This document shows, piece by piece, positions 8,912 through 18,314 of a stretch of 64,000 nucleotides of DNA (position 1 is its first letter; the number at the start of each line of letters is the position of its first letter). The notes below the pieces were generated by a model. That model made no database searches and was not told the DNA's origin. It saw only the letters and a program-made list of their open reading frames with translations. The stretch comes from Dyadobacter sp. 3J3 (lineage in GTDB: Bacteria > Bacteroidota > Bacteroidia > Cytophagales > Spirosomataceae). The stretch covers positions 190,618-254,617 of the forward strand of contig NZ_VTOL01000009.1 of assembly GCF_009801115.1 (NCBI RefSeq), in the 5' to 3' direction. The position numbers were made by a program, and so were the translations under genes.

Positions 8912-10725
8912 GCGAAAACAAACCACAATCCCAATCAGCGTCTCCGAGTGGAATGCCCGGTTCCAGTTCAGGAAGACGTTTCGCCGTAGAAAAACCCAAA
9001 AATATGAGCCTGACCATGCGTCGGCTTTGGGGTTATCTGCAAAAAAATAAAGCAGGACTTTTTACAGTCGTTTTGTTTATATTGATTAATACGTCGGCTT
9101 CCTTAACTGGCTCATATTTGCTTCGTCCGCTGATCAACGATTACATTATCCCAAAAGATGTGGATGGATTGATTCACATGTTGGGAATTATGCTTGTGAT
9201 CTATGTAGCAGGTGCGACGGCCGCTTATCTGCAAAGTCGTTTTATGATTATTATTTCTCAAAAAACGGTTAACGAGATGAGAAATGATCTTTTCAAAAAA
9301 CTACAATCACTTCCCTTACAGTTTTTCGATACCAACAGCCATGGCGATTTAATGAGCCGGTTTACGAATGATGTGGATTTGATCAGTGAATCTTTAAACA
9401 ACAGTCTTACCCAGATTTTCACAAGCATTATTACCCTCACCGGTACATTTATGCTCATGTTATATATCAGTCCATTACTGACTTTGGTAACGCTGGTGAT
9501 GGTGCCACTGATGCTTTTTCTGGCTTCTCAGGTAATTAAAAGAAGTAAGAATTATTTCATTGCGCAGCAAAAAGCAGTGGGGATGGCAAACGGTTATATT
9601 GAAGAAATCATCACAGGAATCAAGGTTGTAAAAGTTTTTGGTTATGAAGAAAAGGCTGAAACAGATTTTGAAAAACTAAATTTTGATCTTCGGGATAAAG
9701 CGACAAAAGCACAGATGTTTTCCGGAATGATGATGCCGATTATGATCAATATGAGCACGATCAATTATGCTTTAACAGCCACAATCGGCGGAATTCTGGC
9801 CGTAACACGTGGACTTGATATTGGTGGACTGGCTTCATTTCTTCAATATTCCAGACAATTCGGAAGACCGATTAACGAATTATCCAGTCAGCTAAATAGT
9901 TTGCAAGCTGCTTTGGCCGGTGCAGAACGTGTTTTTGAAATGATGGATCAACTTCCTGAACCCACTGATGCTGAAAATGCAATTACACTTTCAAAAGTGG
10001 AAGGCGAAGTCCGTTTTGAAAATGTCACATTTAGTTATAGTCCGGATAAAGTTATTTTGCATGACATCAATTTATCCGTAAAACCTGGCCATAAAATCGC
10101 CTTTGTAGGTTCCACCGGCGCAGGAAAAACCACGATTATCAATTTACTTCCAAGATTTTACGACATTCAATCAGGAAAAATATCAATTGACGGCATTGAT
10201 ATCAAAGATATTTCCAGGGAAAGTCTGCGAAAATCCATGGCTATTGTTTTACAGGATACGCATTTATTTACCGGAACGGTTATGGAAAATATTCGCTACG
10301 GAAGGTTGTCCGCCACGGATCAGGAAGTTATCCATGCGGCAGAACTTGCCAATGCACATTCTTTCATCACCAGAATGCCGCAAGGTTATAATACGGTTTT
10401 GGATGGAGACGGTAGTAATTTGAGCCAGGGACAAAGACAATTGTTAAACATCGCCCGTGCCACGGTTGCCGAAGCACCAATTTTAATCCTGGATGAAGCA
10501 ACCAGTTCCATTGATACAAGAACTGAAAAATTGATCGAGGAAGGTATGGATATGCTGATGAAAGGGAAAACCACCTTTGTCATCGCGCACCGGTTGTCGA
10601 CGGTCATGAATGCGGATGAAATCATTGTTTTGGAATACGGACGTATTATCGAACGTGGAAATCATAAGGAACTGATATTGAAAAAAGGGAAATATCATCA
10701 ATTATATACGGGGCAGTTTGCCTGA
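8908..10725 (+). CDS. ABC exporter half-transporter, catalytic subunit
   Basis: The 605-residue partner has an N-terminal cytoplasmic tail rich in Ser/Pro/Gln (about 1-30), six membrane helices (about 45-330) and a full ATPase domain. Walker A is GSTGAGKT, Walker B with catalytic Glu is ILILDEATSSID, and the H-loop is VIAHRLS. The signature is LSQGQ rather than LSGGQ. In the heterodimer this non-canonical signature faces the degenerate Walker A of the upstream subunit, while the upstream LSGGQ completes the active site here. It is closely related to MsbA/LmrD-type exporters. Confidence 0.9.
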   Translation: MSENKPQSQSASPSGMPGSSSGRRFAVEKPKNMSLTMRRLWGYLQKNKAGLFTVVLFILINTSASLTGSYLLRPLINDYIIPKDVDGLIHMLGIMLVIYVAGATAAYLQSRFMIIISQKTVNEMRNDLFKKLQSLPLQFFDTNSHGDLMSRFTNDVDLISESLNNSLTQIFTSIITLTGTFMLMLYISPLLTLVTLVMVPLMLFLASQVIKRSKNYFIAQQKAVGMANGYIEEIITGIKVVKVFGYEEKAETDFEKLNFDLRDKATKAQMFSGMMMPIMINMSTINYALTATIGGILAVTRGLDIGGLASFLQYSRQFGRPINELSSQLNSLQAALAGAERVFEMMDQLPEPTDAENAITLSKVEGEVRFENVTFSYSPDKVILHDINLSVKPGHKIAFVGSTGAGKTTIINLLPRFYDIQSGKISIDGIDIKDISRESLRKSMAIVLQDTHLFTGTVMENIRYGRLSATDQEVIHAAELANAHSFITRMPQGYNTVLDGDGSNLSQGQRQLLNIARATVAEAPILILDEATSSIDTRTEKLIEEGMDMLMKGKTTFVIAHRLSTVMNADEIIVLEYGRIIERGNHKELILKKGKYHQLYTGQFA

Positions 10726-10730
10726 AAATA

Positions 10731-11467
10731 CTATTTCGTTTGCGTAAAAAGCTTAATTGTGTAATCAAGTAAAACTGTATTTCCCGTTTTCCCGTGCCCC
10801 GTTATTACAACTTTGGTATCCGGATATTTCCTTTTCAGTTTCGTTACCGTTTCCGACCAGGCAACCACATTGGCATCTTCAAGATTTCCTTTTGTGGTTT
10901 CAATTTCTTTGATCAAACATCCCCCAAACATTACTTTGTCACTCGGAAAATATCCGATTATGTTATCTCTTGTATGACCTTCTCCATTAAATTCTGCTTT
11001 AACATTTTTACCACCCACCTTCAATTCAAGCAAATTATCAAAACCATTTTGAGGAATTTGGTAGTTCTTTGCTTTCTCAAATTTAATAGTTTGATTTGAA
11101 GCGTAAGATGGAATTCCCTTTTTGTGAAATGCCGCCAAACCGCCAAGACAATCCTCATGAAAATGAGTCGGGATTACGGCTGTGACCTTACAAGACAAAC
11201 TATCCCACACCCAATTTATTAATATCAGGGATGTAGAATCGTCAACCGGAGTATCAAAAACTACCGCTTCATTTTTGTTAAAAACAATCGTTCCGTTGCA
11301 GGCAACCCTTCCGAATGTTTGGGATTGAAAATAGGTAATATGCTGATAAACATTGTCAGTAACTTTCTGAATAATTATTTTATCCGAATTAATTCCCCTA
11401 TCTGCCTCCTTAGACCATTTGCATTCGGAAATAAAATGACGGCTAATAAAGAGAAATAGTTTGGCAT
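10731..11467 (-). pseudogene. Subclass B1 metallo-beta-lactamase-like gene with a frameshift in its signal peptide
   Basis: The main frame (stop at 10731) encodes a B1-type MBL: HFHED (zinc-1 and zinc-2 ligands), GEGHTRDN (His), MFGGCLIK (the Cys ligand) and ITGHGK (last His). The frame stays open upstream to about 11500 and gives a convincing N-terminal MBL strand region (KIIIQKVTDNVYQHITYF), but has no ATG; its first usual start is a GTG at 11210 inside the fold. A signal-like start MPNYFSLLAVI lies at 11467 in another frame. Adding one base to the AAAA run at 11433-11436 (TTTT on the coding strand) joins them as MPNYFSLLAVIFISECKW. So this is either a one-base deletion or a sequencing error. 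If intact, it would be an exported zinc hydrolase; beta-lactam activity is not proven. Confidence 0.72.
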
Positions 11468-11651
11468 GAAGTTTGCAAGTATATGGTTGTCTGCAAGAAA
11501 CGTTTTAAAAAAAATCACCCTGATTTTGAGAGGAGCATTTGAAGTGCAATATATAATCTCGAAATATATTATGCGCTGCAACCTTTACCGTTCTCATGCA
11601 TTATTAGAAAAAAATTAAATTTCGTTAACATGTATTAACAATCCAGAAAAT

Positions 11652-11680
11652 TTGCCTTAAAGCCTGAATTGTTATATTTG
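11652..11680 (+). promoter_or_regulatory. Bacteroidota-type promoter TTG-N18-TATATTTG
   Basis: TTG at 11652-11654 and TATATTTG at 11673-11680 are 18 bp apart, matching the -33/-7 pattern of the Bacteroidota primary sigma factor. It lies 104 bp before the ATG at 11785 and could drive the orphan gene and the efflux operon. Confidence 0.6.
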
Positions 11681-11784
11681 AAGTAATAGACAACAGTATT
11701 GTATTTCCAATAATTTAATTCCAAAAATTCTTGAATTCATTATAAAAATATGAATTTTCCAATGTTTTGATACTAACTCATACC

Positions 11785-12210
11785 ATGCTTAAAAGAACTT
11801 TTGTATTGTTTTTTTGCATCGGGCAAATCCTTGCCTCTTTACTGTTCATAGGACAGGTGGAGGCATCGTGCAGGACCAATTTCGGTATCAGACAGCTTTC
11901 TCCATTCAACAATAAATATTACATTGAAGAAGAAGAAGAGGAGTTAATTGTATTTGATGATTCCATTAGCCTGCATGAGACATTTCTTAGTGCTGAAGAA
12001 TTTAAATGGAAGGAAAATCTTTCAAGTCTTTTACGCCACAGAACTTCCAGTTACCGCTTCATCTGCTTCGAATCGGTCCTTTCTGACTATTTTCATTTTT
12101 CCGAAAAATCAGTTTTCCAACATTATACATGGCAAGTTATCGGCTCCATGGAGGGGTTACTCATCTTGCCCGACTATTATAGTTTCCTTTATCGACTCTG
12201 TCCGTTCTAG
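11785..12210 (+). CDS. Small exported protein of unknown function upstream of RND operon
   Basis: I do not recognise this family. The 141-residue product has a signal peptide (MLKRTFVLFFCIGQILASLLFIGQVEA) and then a mature part of about 113 residues. That part holds a run of acidic residues (YYIEEEEEELIVFDD), then an aromatic- and Ser-rich segment (SSYRFICFESVLSDYFHFSEKS). ATG 11785 is preferred over TTG 11767 because the signal peptide begins there. It is co-oriented with the efflux operon 208 bp downstream and preceded by a good promoter match, so an envelope or efflux-linked role is possible but unproven. Confidence 0.5.
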   Translation: MLKRTFVLFFCIGQILASLLFIGQVEASCRTNFGIRQLSPFNNKYYIEEEEEELIVFDDSISLHETFLSAEEFKWKENLSSLLRHRTSSYRFICFESVLSDYFHFSEKSVFQHYTWQVIGSMEGLLILPDYYSFLYRLCPF

Positions 12211-12270
12211 TCAACCACTAAGGCTTTCTGCCTTTCCAGTACAATTTAGCCGCAATATTTTACTCTATAA

Positions 12271-12311
12271 CCTGACGTGAAACGCCGGTAGGTCGACGCA
12301 TCGTTTCAGTT
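12271..12311. promoter_or_regulatory. Hairpin ahead of the RND operon
   Basis: TGAAACG and CGTTTCA pair across an ~18-base spacer in the 208-bp gap between the orphan gene and the adaptor gene. It could be a weak terminator or an operator for efflux control. Confidence 0.35.
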
Positions 12312-12418
12312 TATAATTTTTCCAGTTCCTGTAAACTTTACGGGATATAAGTCTGCGTGCTATTTAATACTCCAAAATTCATACAAAATATTAATTTTTA
12401 ACCTCTTACCTATTCATC

Positions 12419-13570
12419 ATGAAAAATTACCATTTGGTTGTTTTACTTGGCTTGGTCATATTTACTGCCAGCTGTTCAACACAAAGTAAGGATACCGCCG
12501 AAAGTAAAGACTCCATTCCAACCATACCAGTTACAGAATTAAAGACACAGAAAACCGAATTACACCGGGAATATGTAGGTGATATTCATGCTGTAAAAAA
12601 CGTAGAAATTTATGCCCGTGTTAAAGGATATCTGGAACAAGTATATGTCGATGAAGGCAAGGAAGTAAAAAAAGGTCAAATACTTTTCCGCATCAATAAT
12701 GAAGAATATGCGGCTGAACTTGCCAAAGCGAACGCAAGTCTGCAAAGTGCCATTGCTGATGCCAAAGGCGCAGAACTGGAAATGGGGAGGGTGAAAATGC
12801 TGGTAGAAAAAAATGTGGTCGCCAAAACAGAACTGGACGTCGCCAAAGCCAAATATGCAGCCGTAACGGCAAGAATTGAAGAAGCTAAATCGATGAAATC
12901 AAATGCTGCTATTCAGCTTGCTCACACTCAGATTAAAGCTCCGTTCGACGGAATGGTAGATCGCCTTCCTTTTAAAATTGGTAGTTTGATCAATGAAGGA
13001 ACATTGCTCACTACACTTTCAGATACTAAAAATGTTTTTGCTTATTTCAATGTCTCTGAAAATGAATATCTCGAATATACAAGAGCAAGAGGTAGTGCAT
13101 CCCAACAAAATGCCATCGTAGAGCTGGAACTGGCAGATGGTTCTTTTTTCAAACATAAAGGTACAATTGAAACAATGGAAGGTGCTTTTGACGAAGGAAC
13201 CGGATCAATAGCTTTCAGAGCTCGTTTTGCAAATCCTGAAAAATTATTAAAACACGGTTCAACCGGTACTATAAGGTTAACAAACACGGTTGAAAACGCA
13301 ATACTTGTTCCTCAGAAATCTGCATTTGAAATTCAGGATAAAAGTTTTGTTTACGTGGTTGATAAAAACAATAAAATCAAAACGCGAAGTTTTACACCCA
13401 AATCAAGATTTGCCAGTTATTACCTGGTTAAATCCGGACTCGAGGCAGGTGACATTATTGTTTATGAAGGCCTCCAAGGTTTGAAGGATGGAGCTATAAT
13501 CAATCCCAAAATAATATCAATGGACAGCGTTAATGTGTCAGTTGCAAAAGTGGATTTGACAGCACGTTAA
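12419..13570 (+). CDS. RND efflux periplasmic adaptor lipoprotein (AcrA/MexA type)
   Basis: The 383-residue membrane-fusion protein has a lipoprotein signal ending FTASC (Cys19). A lipoyl-type half motif follows (EIYARVKGYLEQVYVDEGKEVKKGQILFRI, given here only as a region at about 60-95), then a coiled-coil hairpin (about 100-165), the second lipoyl half (THTQIKAPFDGMVDRL), and beta-barrel and membrane-proximal domains. It bridges the inner-membrane pump encoded 34 bp downstream and the outer-membrane channel. Such tripartite pumps export drugs, dyes and detergents. The start is at the first Met with the signal peptide. Confidence 0.93.
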   Translation: MKNYHLVVLLGLVIFTASCSTQSKDTAESKDSIPTIPVTELKTQKTELHREYVGDIHAVKNVEIYARVKGYLEQVYVDEGKEVKKGQILFRINNEEYAAELAKANASLQSAIADAKGAELEMGRVKMLVEKNVVAKTELDVAKAKYAAVTARIEEAKSMKSNAAIQLAHTQIKAPFDGMVDRLPFKIGSLINEGTLLTTLSDTKNVFAYFNVSENEYLEYTRARGSASQQNAIVELELADGSFFKHKGTIETMEGAFDEGTGSIAFRARFANPEKLLKHGSTGTIRLTNTVENAILVPQKSAFEIQDKSFVYVVDKNNKIKTRSFTPKSRFASYYLVKSGLEAGDIIVYEGLQGLKDGAIINPKIISMDSVNVSVAKVDLTAR

Positions 13571-13604
13571 TAGCAAACCTATTCCTCACCAGAAACTTTG
13601 AATT

Positions 13605-16600
13605 ATGTTTAAAACTTTCATTGAAAGGCCAGTGCTTTCATTGGTCATATCTTTATTTATAACACTTTTAGGACTTCTGGCCTTCTTCGGCCTTCCTGTT
13701 TCTCAATTTCCCGATATTGTTCCTCCCTCCGTTGTTGTTACGGCAACTTACACCGGTGCCAATTCAGAGGTATGTGTCGATGCAGTAGCCGTACCGCTTG
13801 AACGAGCGATTAATGGTGTGCCCGGCATGACTTACATGAATACCGTTTCCGGAAATGACGGTGTAACCACGATCACCATTTCGTTTAACGTTGGGATTGA
13901 TCCCGACCTGGCAGCTGTAAATGTTCAGAACCGCGTTCAGACTGTAATTGACGAACTTCCCGAAGAAGTGATCAAGGCAGGGGTAACCACAGAAAAAGAA
14001 GTAAATAGTATGCTCATGTACCTTGATATCATGAGTTCAGATTCTTCTGCCGGGGAGGATTTTGTTTATAACTTCGCAGATATCAATATTCTTAAAGAAT
14101 TGAAAAGAATTGATGGAGTCGGCCGGGCTGTTATTATGGGCAGCAAGGATTACTCCATGCGGATCTGGCTAAAACCAGACCGCATGATCAGTTATAATGT
14201 ATCCTCGGAAGAAGTCGTAAAAGCAATTCGCGACCAGAATGTGGTAGCGGCTCCCGGGAAAACGGGTGTGAGTTCAGGACGGGAAGTTCAGGCGTTGCAG
14301 TATGTATTGAAATATACAGGAAAACTATTTGAACCGGCTCAATATGAGAATATTGTATTAAGGTCCAACCCGGATGGTTCCATGTTGAAATTAAAAGATG
14401 TGGCCGATGTTGAGTTTGGGACCCTGGATTACGACGTAGCTTCTAAATCCAATGGAAAACCCTCCGCATCCATCATGCTTAAACAACGGCCCGGATCCAA
14501 TGCTCAGGAAGTCATTGAAAATGTAAAAAAGAAAGTGGCAGAATTGAAAGAAACCACCTTTCCTCCTGGTATGGATTACGCTGTATCCTATGACGTATCA
14601 AGGTTTCTGGATGCATCCATACATGAGGTAGTCCGCACGCTGATCGAAGCCTTTATTCTGGTTATTATTATTGTTTTCCTCTTTTTGCAGGATTGGCGAT
14701 CAACACTTATTCCTGCGTTGGCAGTTCCGGTTGCTTTGGTAGGGACTTTTGCCTTTATGCAATTATTTGGATTCTCAATTAATCTTCTGACGCTTTTCGC
14801 ATTGGTACTTGCCATTGGTATTGTGGTGGATAATGCCATCGTCGTCGTAGAGGCTGTTCATGCAAAAATGGCCGAAAAACATCTTGACGCCAGAGAAGCA
14901 ACCATTGAATCGATGAAGGAAATGAGCGGAGCCATTATTGCGATCACACTGGTGATGTCAGCCGTATTTGTTCCGGTAGCATTCATGTCAGGGCCTGTCG
15001 GTGTTTTTTACAGGCAATTTTCGATAACCCTGGCTATTTCAATTGTAATATCCGGGATTAACGCATTGACACTTACCCCTGCACTTTGTGCGTTGATGCT
15101 AAAAAATACCCATGGCCAACCCGCCAAGAATACACCTCTTGACCGGTTTTTCAGAGGATTCAACAATGGATATGATGGCATTTCCAATAAATACAGAAAA
15201 CTGCTATCACGTATTGCAAGCCGAAGAATGATAACCATTGGGCTTTTAGTGGCTTTTTGTATCGGCACCTACGGAATCAACAGCATACTGCCAACAGGAT
15301 TTATCCCAACAGAAGACCAGGGCGTTATCAATGTTAACGTAACAACGCCGGTGGCTTCCACGGTTGAAAGAACCGAAGCTGTTCTGGACGAGATTCAAAA
15401 AGTTGCCCAGGCCTTAGGGCCAGTCGAATCTGTTTCCACTTTGTCCGGATATAGCTTAATTACGGAATCGTCTGGTTCATCCTATGGTATGGCGATGATC
15501 AACCTGAAACCTTGGGATCAGCGCAAAGCGTCTGTGAAAGATATTATCACAGAAATGGAACAGAAAACCAAGCATATCACCGATGCCGAAATTCAGTTTT
15601 TCCCGCCCCCTACTGTACCGGGTTTTGGTAACTCCAGTGGTTTCGAGCTTAGAGTACTGGACAAAACAGGTAGCGACGACCTACAAAAAACCGCTTCTAT
15701 TACGAATCAATTTGTAAAAGCGCTGATGGACTCCCCGGAAATTGCCAGCGCCTTCAGTAGCTTTGATGCCAGTTTTCCGCAATACATGATCCATGTCGAC
15801 GCCGATATTGCAGCAAAAAAAGGAATTTCCGTTGATGTGGCGATGAGCTCACTTCAAACGATGATAGGAAGTTTATACGCTTCCAACTTTATAAGATTTG
15901 GGCAGATGTACAAGGTTATGGTTCAGGCTGAGCCAGGGTCCCGCAAGAACCCGGAAGACATCCTCAAATTGTATGTCAAAAACAACCGTGGCGAAATGGT
16001 ACCATTTTCAACGTTTATACGTCTGGAAAGAGTGTACGGCCCGGAACTTCTTACGAGATATAACATGTATACCTCAGCCATGATCAATGGTGATGCTGCG
16101 CCGGGTTATAGCAGTGGAGATGCGATTAAAGCTGTTGAACGTATCGCAAAACAAAACTTACCAAGAGGATTTACATACGAATGGTCTGGAATGACCCGGG
16201 AAGAAATTCTATCAGGTAATCAGGCCATTTACATTTTTGCGCTCTGTCTGCTATTTGTTTATCTGCTTTTGGCAGCGCAGTATGAAAGTTTCCTTCTTCC
16301 ACTCCCGGTTCTTCTTTCATTGCCAGCCGGTATTTTCGGTGCTTTTCTTTCCCTAAAACTTTTGGGTCTTGAAAACAACATTTATGCACAGGTTTCGCTA
16401 GTCATGTTGATCGGACTTTTGGGCAAAAATGCTATTCTGATCGTGGAATATGCGATCATTAGGCAAAAGGAAGGCCGCAGCGTTTTGGAAGCCGCTCTGG
16501 AAGGAGCCACTGAACGCCTTCGTCCCATCCTTATGACATCCTTCGCATTTATTGCAGGTTTGATTCCCCTGGTAACGGCTTCAGGAGCTGGCGCAATTGG

Positions 16601-16760
16601 TAACCGCTCTATTGGTACGGCCGCAGCAGGAGGTATGCTGATCGGGACGTTGTTTGGAGTGATTATTATCCCTGGCCTCTATGTATTGTTTGCAACAATG
16701 GCGCGTCCTAAAAAGCCTTCTGCCCCCAAAGTGGAAAGAGAAGAAGTTCTCGTTCACTAA
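13605..16760 (+). CDS. RND multidrug efflux pump, HAE1/AcrB family
   Basis: The 1051-residue inner-membrane proton/drug antiporter has the full AcrB layout: TM1 at the N-terminus (MFKTFIERPVLSLVISLF), two large periplasmic loops, and twelve membrane helices. The proton-relay residues are visible: VVDNAIVVVEA in TM4 and GLLGKNAILIVEYA with the TM10 Lys. In E. coli AcrB the TM4 motif has two consecutive Asp; here the second is Asn. The C-terminus ends in a basic-acidic tail. Gene order adaptor-pump-channel is the standard operon; a perfect hairpin (16779-16813) separates it from the channel gene. Confidence 0.95.
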   Translation: MFKTFIERPVLSLVISLFITLLGLLAFFGLPVSQFPDIVPPSVVVTATYTGANSEVCVDAVAVPLERAINGVPGMTYMNTVSGNDGVTTITISFNVGIDPDLAAVNVQNRVQTVIDELPEEVIKAGVTTEKEVNSMLMYLDIMSSDSSAGEDFVYNFADINILKELKRIDGVGRAVIMGSKDYSMRIWLKPDRMISYNVSSEEVVKAIRDQNVVAAPGKTGVSSGREVQALQYVLKYTGKLFEPAQYENIVLRSNPDGSMLKLKDVADVEFGTLDYDVASKSNGKPSASIMLKQRPGSNAQEVIENVKKKVAELKETTFPPGMDYAVSYDVSRFLDASIHEVVRTLIEAFILVIIIVFLFLQDWRSTLIPALAVPVALVGTFAFMQLFGFSINLLTLFALVLAIGIVVDNAIVVVEAVHAKMAEKHLDAREATIESMKEMSGAIIAITLVMSAVFVPVAFMSGPVGVFYRQFSITLAISIVISGINALTLTPALCALMLKNTHGQPAKNTPLDRFFRGFNNGYDGISNKYRKLLSRIASRRMITIGLLVAFCIGTYGINSILPTGFIPTEDQGVINVNVTTPVASTVERTEAVLDEIQKVAQALGPVESVSTLSGYSLITESSGSSYGMAMINLKPWDQRKASVKDIITEMEQKTKHITDAEIQFFPPPTVPGFGNSSGFELRVLDKTGSDDLQKTASITNQFVKALMDSPEIASAFSSFDASFPQYMIHVDADIAAKKGISVDVAMSSLQTMIGSLYASNFIRFGQMYKVMVQAEPGSRKNPEDILKLYVKNNRGEMVPFSTFIRLERVYGPELLTRYNMYTSAMINGDAAPGYSSGDAIKAVERIAKQNLPRGFTYEWSGMTREEILSGNQAIYIFALCLLFVYLLLAAQYESFLLPLPVLLSLPAGIFGAFLSLKLLGLENNIYAQVSLVMLIGLLGKNAILIVEYAIIRQKEGRSVLEAALEGATERLRPILMTSFAFIAGLIPLVTASGAGAIGNRSIGTAAAGGMLIGTLFGVIIIPGLYVLFATMARPKKPSAPKVEREEVLVH

Positions 16761-16778
16761 ATCTGATATGATCATTCG

Positions 16779-16813
16779 GACATTCAGGGTTCGCATTAAC
16801 GACCCTGAATGTC
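16779..16813 (+). terminator. Intra-operon hairpin between pump and outer-membrane channel
   Basis: GACATTCAGGGT (16779-16790) pairs perfectly with ACCCTGAATGTC (16802-16813) over an 11-base loop. There is no long T run after it, so a partial terminator or mRNA-processing/stability element is more likely than a full stop. Confidence 0.6.
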
Positions 16814-16838
16814 TTGCTATACTAACTGCATTCCTTTA

Positions 16839-18281
16839 ATGAAAACATATAAAAAAGTTAATCAAATCCTTCTGGCGGGGACATTTCTATTTTTGAGCGG
16901 GTGTAAAATGATGCAGCCCGTTCAACATGCCTCATCTATTAAAACGCCTCAAAATTTTGACAGTCAAACGGATTCAACCGGAATTGCCGCTATCCAATGG
17001 AAGTCATTTTTTAAAGACCCCAATCTGATCGCATTGATCGATACAGCTCTGTTGAATAATCCGGATCTAAAAATGGCGGTACAACGGATAGAGATGGCAA
17101 AATCCAATATTTTTCTTGCAAAAGGTGCTTTGTTACCTGCTATTAATGCAGAAGTTTCTGGCGGCGGCAGAAAATTTGGAGACTACACGATGGATGGTGT
17201 TGGTAATTATGATACCAATTTCTCAGAAAACCTAGACAGTGACAGAAAACTTCCTGCACCGTTCATGCCCGATTATTTCGTAGGATTCAGAAGTACGTGG
17301 GAGGTCGATATATGGGGAAAATTAAGAACCCAGCGCAAGGCTGCTTACACACGTTTTCTTGCTACTCAAAAAGGAAGAAATCTGGTTGTAACAAGTTTAA
17401 TCGCACAAGTATCCAGACTTTATTATGAGCTTCTGGCAATGGATTCCGAACTGGCAATCATCCAAAAAAATATCGTCCTGCAACAATCCGCTGTTGAAAA
17501 TATCAAAATTCAGAAAGAAGGTGGCAGAGCGAACGAATTGGGTGTAAGACAGTTTACCGCACAATTATTAAATACGCAGAGTCTTGAAATACAGATTAAC
17601 CAACGAATCGTTGAAGCAGAGAATAATCTGAATTTTTTATTAGGGCGTTTCCCTCAAAAAATTACACGAAGCGGAAAATTAAATGAAAATTTACCAGAAA
17701 GAGTTCAGACAGGAATTCCTTCAAAAATGTTGGTAAGGCGCCCGGATATCCAGCAGGCTGAATTGGAATTATTGGCAAACCATGCGGATTTGCAGGCGGC
17801 AAGATTAGCATTTTTACCTTCTTTAAATATTACAGGATTATTAGGTTTTAATGCGTTTAAGGGTTCATTACTATTTAATCCAGGTTCGATAGCTTATAGC
17901 GCACTAGGAGGTTTAGCCGCGCCAATATTTAATCGAAAAGCGCTTAAAGCTGGCCAAAAAAGGTTTGAGGCCGCAAGTCTGGAATCCTTATTTGCTTACA
18001 ACAAAGCAATTCTGACAGGTTTTCAAGAGGTAAGTACCAGTATGAAAAAGATAGAAAACACAAAGAAAATCTCTGATTTCAAAAAGCAGGAAGTTGATGT
18101 TTTGCAACTAGCTGTGGTTACATCCAGGGATCTTTTCACCACCGGCTATGCCACTTATCTTGAAATAATTGCGGCTCAGAAAAATGTTTTGGAAGCTGAA
18201 TTAGCATTAACAGAAGTACAAAAAGATCAACATTTGGCTTTGATTGATTTATATAGATCATTGGGCGGTGGTTGGGAATAA
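16839..18281 (+). CDS. Outer-membrane factor lipoprotein (OprM/NodT family)
   Basis: The 480-residue lipoprotein has a signal peptide ending LFLSGCK (Cys22). Two tandem OEP repeats follow: LIDTALLNNPDLKMAVQRIEMAKSN opens the first, and a RRPDIQQAELELLANHADLQAA block opens the second. These features match the OprM/TolC trimeric channel that completes the tripartite efflux pump. The start at ATG 16839 begins the signal peptide; earlier in-frame codons lie just behind the 16779-16813 hairpin. The gene is followed by dispersed repeats and then a terminator shared with the convergent protease gene. Confidence 0.92.
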   Translation: MKTYKKVNQILLAGTFLFLSGCKMMQPVQHASSIKTPQNFDSQTDSTGIAAIQWKSFFKDPNLIALIDTALLNNPDLKMAVQRIEMAKSNIFLAKGALLPAINAEVSGGGRKFGDYTMDGVGNYDTNFSENLDSDRKLPAPFMPDYFVGFRSTWEVDIWGKLRTQRKAAYTRFLATQKGRNLVVTSLIAQVSRLYYELLAMDSELAIIQKNIVLQQSAVENIKIQKEGGRANELGVRQFTAQLLNTQSLEIQINQRIVEAENNLNFLLGRFPQKITRSGKLNENLPERVQTGIPSKMLVRRPDIQQAELELLANHADLQAARLAFLPSLNITGLLGFNAFKGSLLFNPGSIAYSALGGLAAPIFNRKALKAGQKRFEAASLESLFAYNKAILTGFQEVSTSMKKIENTKKISDFKKQEVDVLQLAVVTSRDLFTTGYATYLEIIAAQKNVLEAELALTEVQKDQHLALIDLYRSLGGGWE

Positions 18282-18314
18282 TTGCCAACCAAAATAAAAT
18301 CCGTTTCGCAATCC

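Noticed and set aside
11375-11581. Separate small gene on the minus strand upstream of the beta-lactamase-like gene
   Set aside because: Only its MPNYFSLLAVI part looks meaningful, and that is better explained as the frameshifted signal peptide.
11948-12280. A 110-residue frame overlapping the exported orphan gene
   Set aside because: It lies in an alternate frame of the orphan, lacks a signal peptide or domain, and has no start context; it was judged a shadow.
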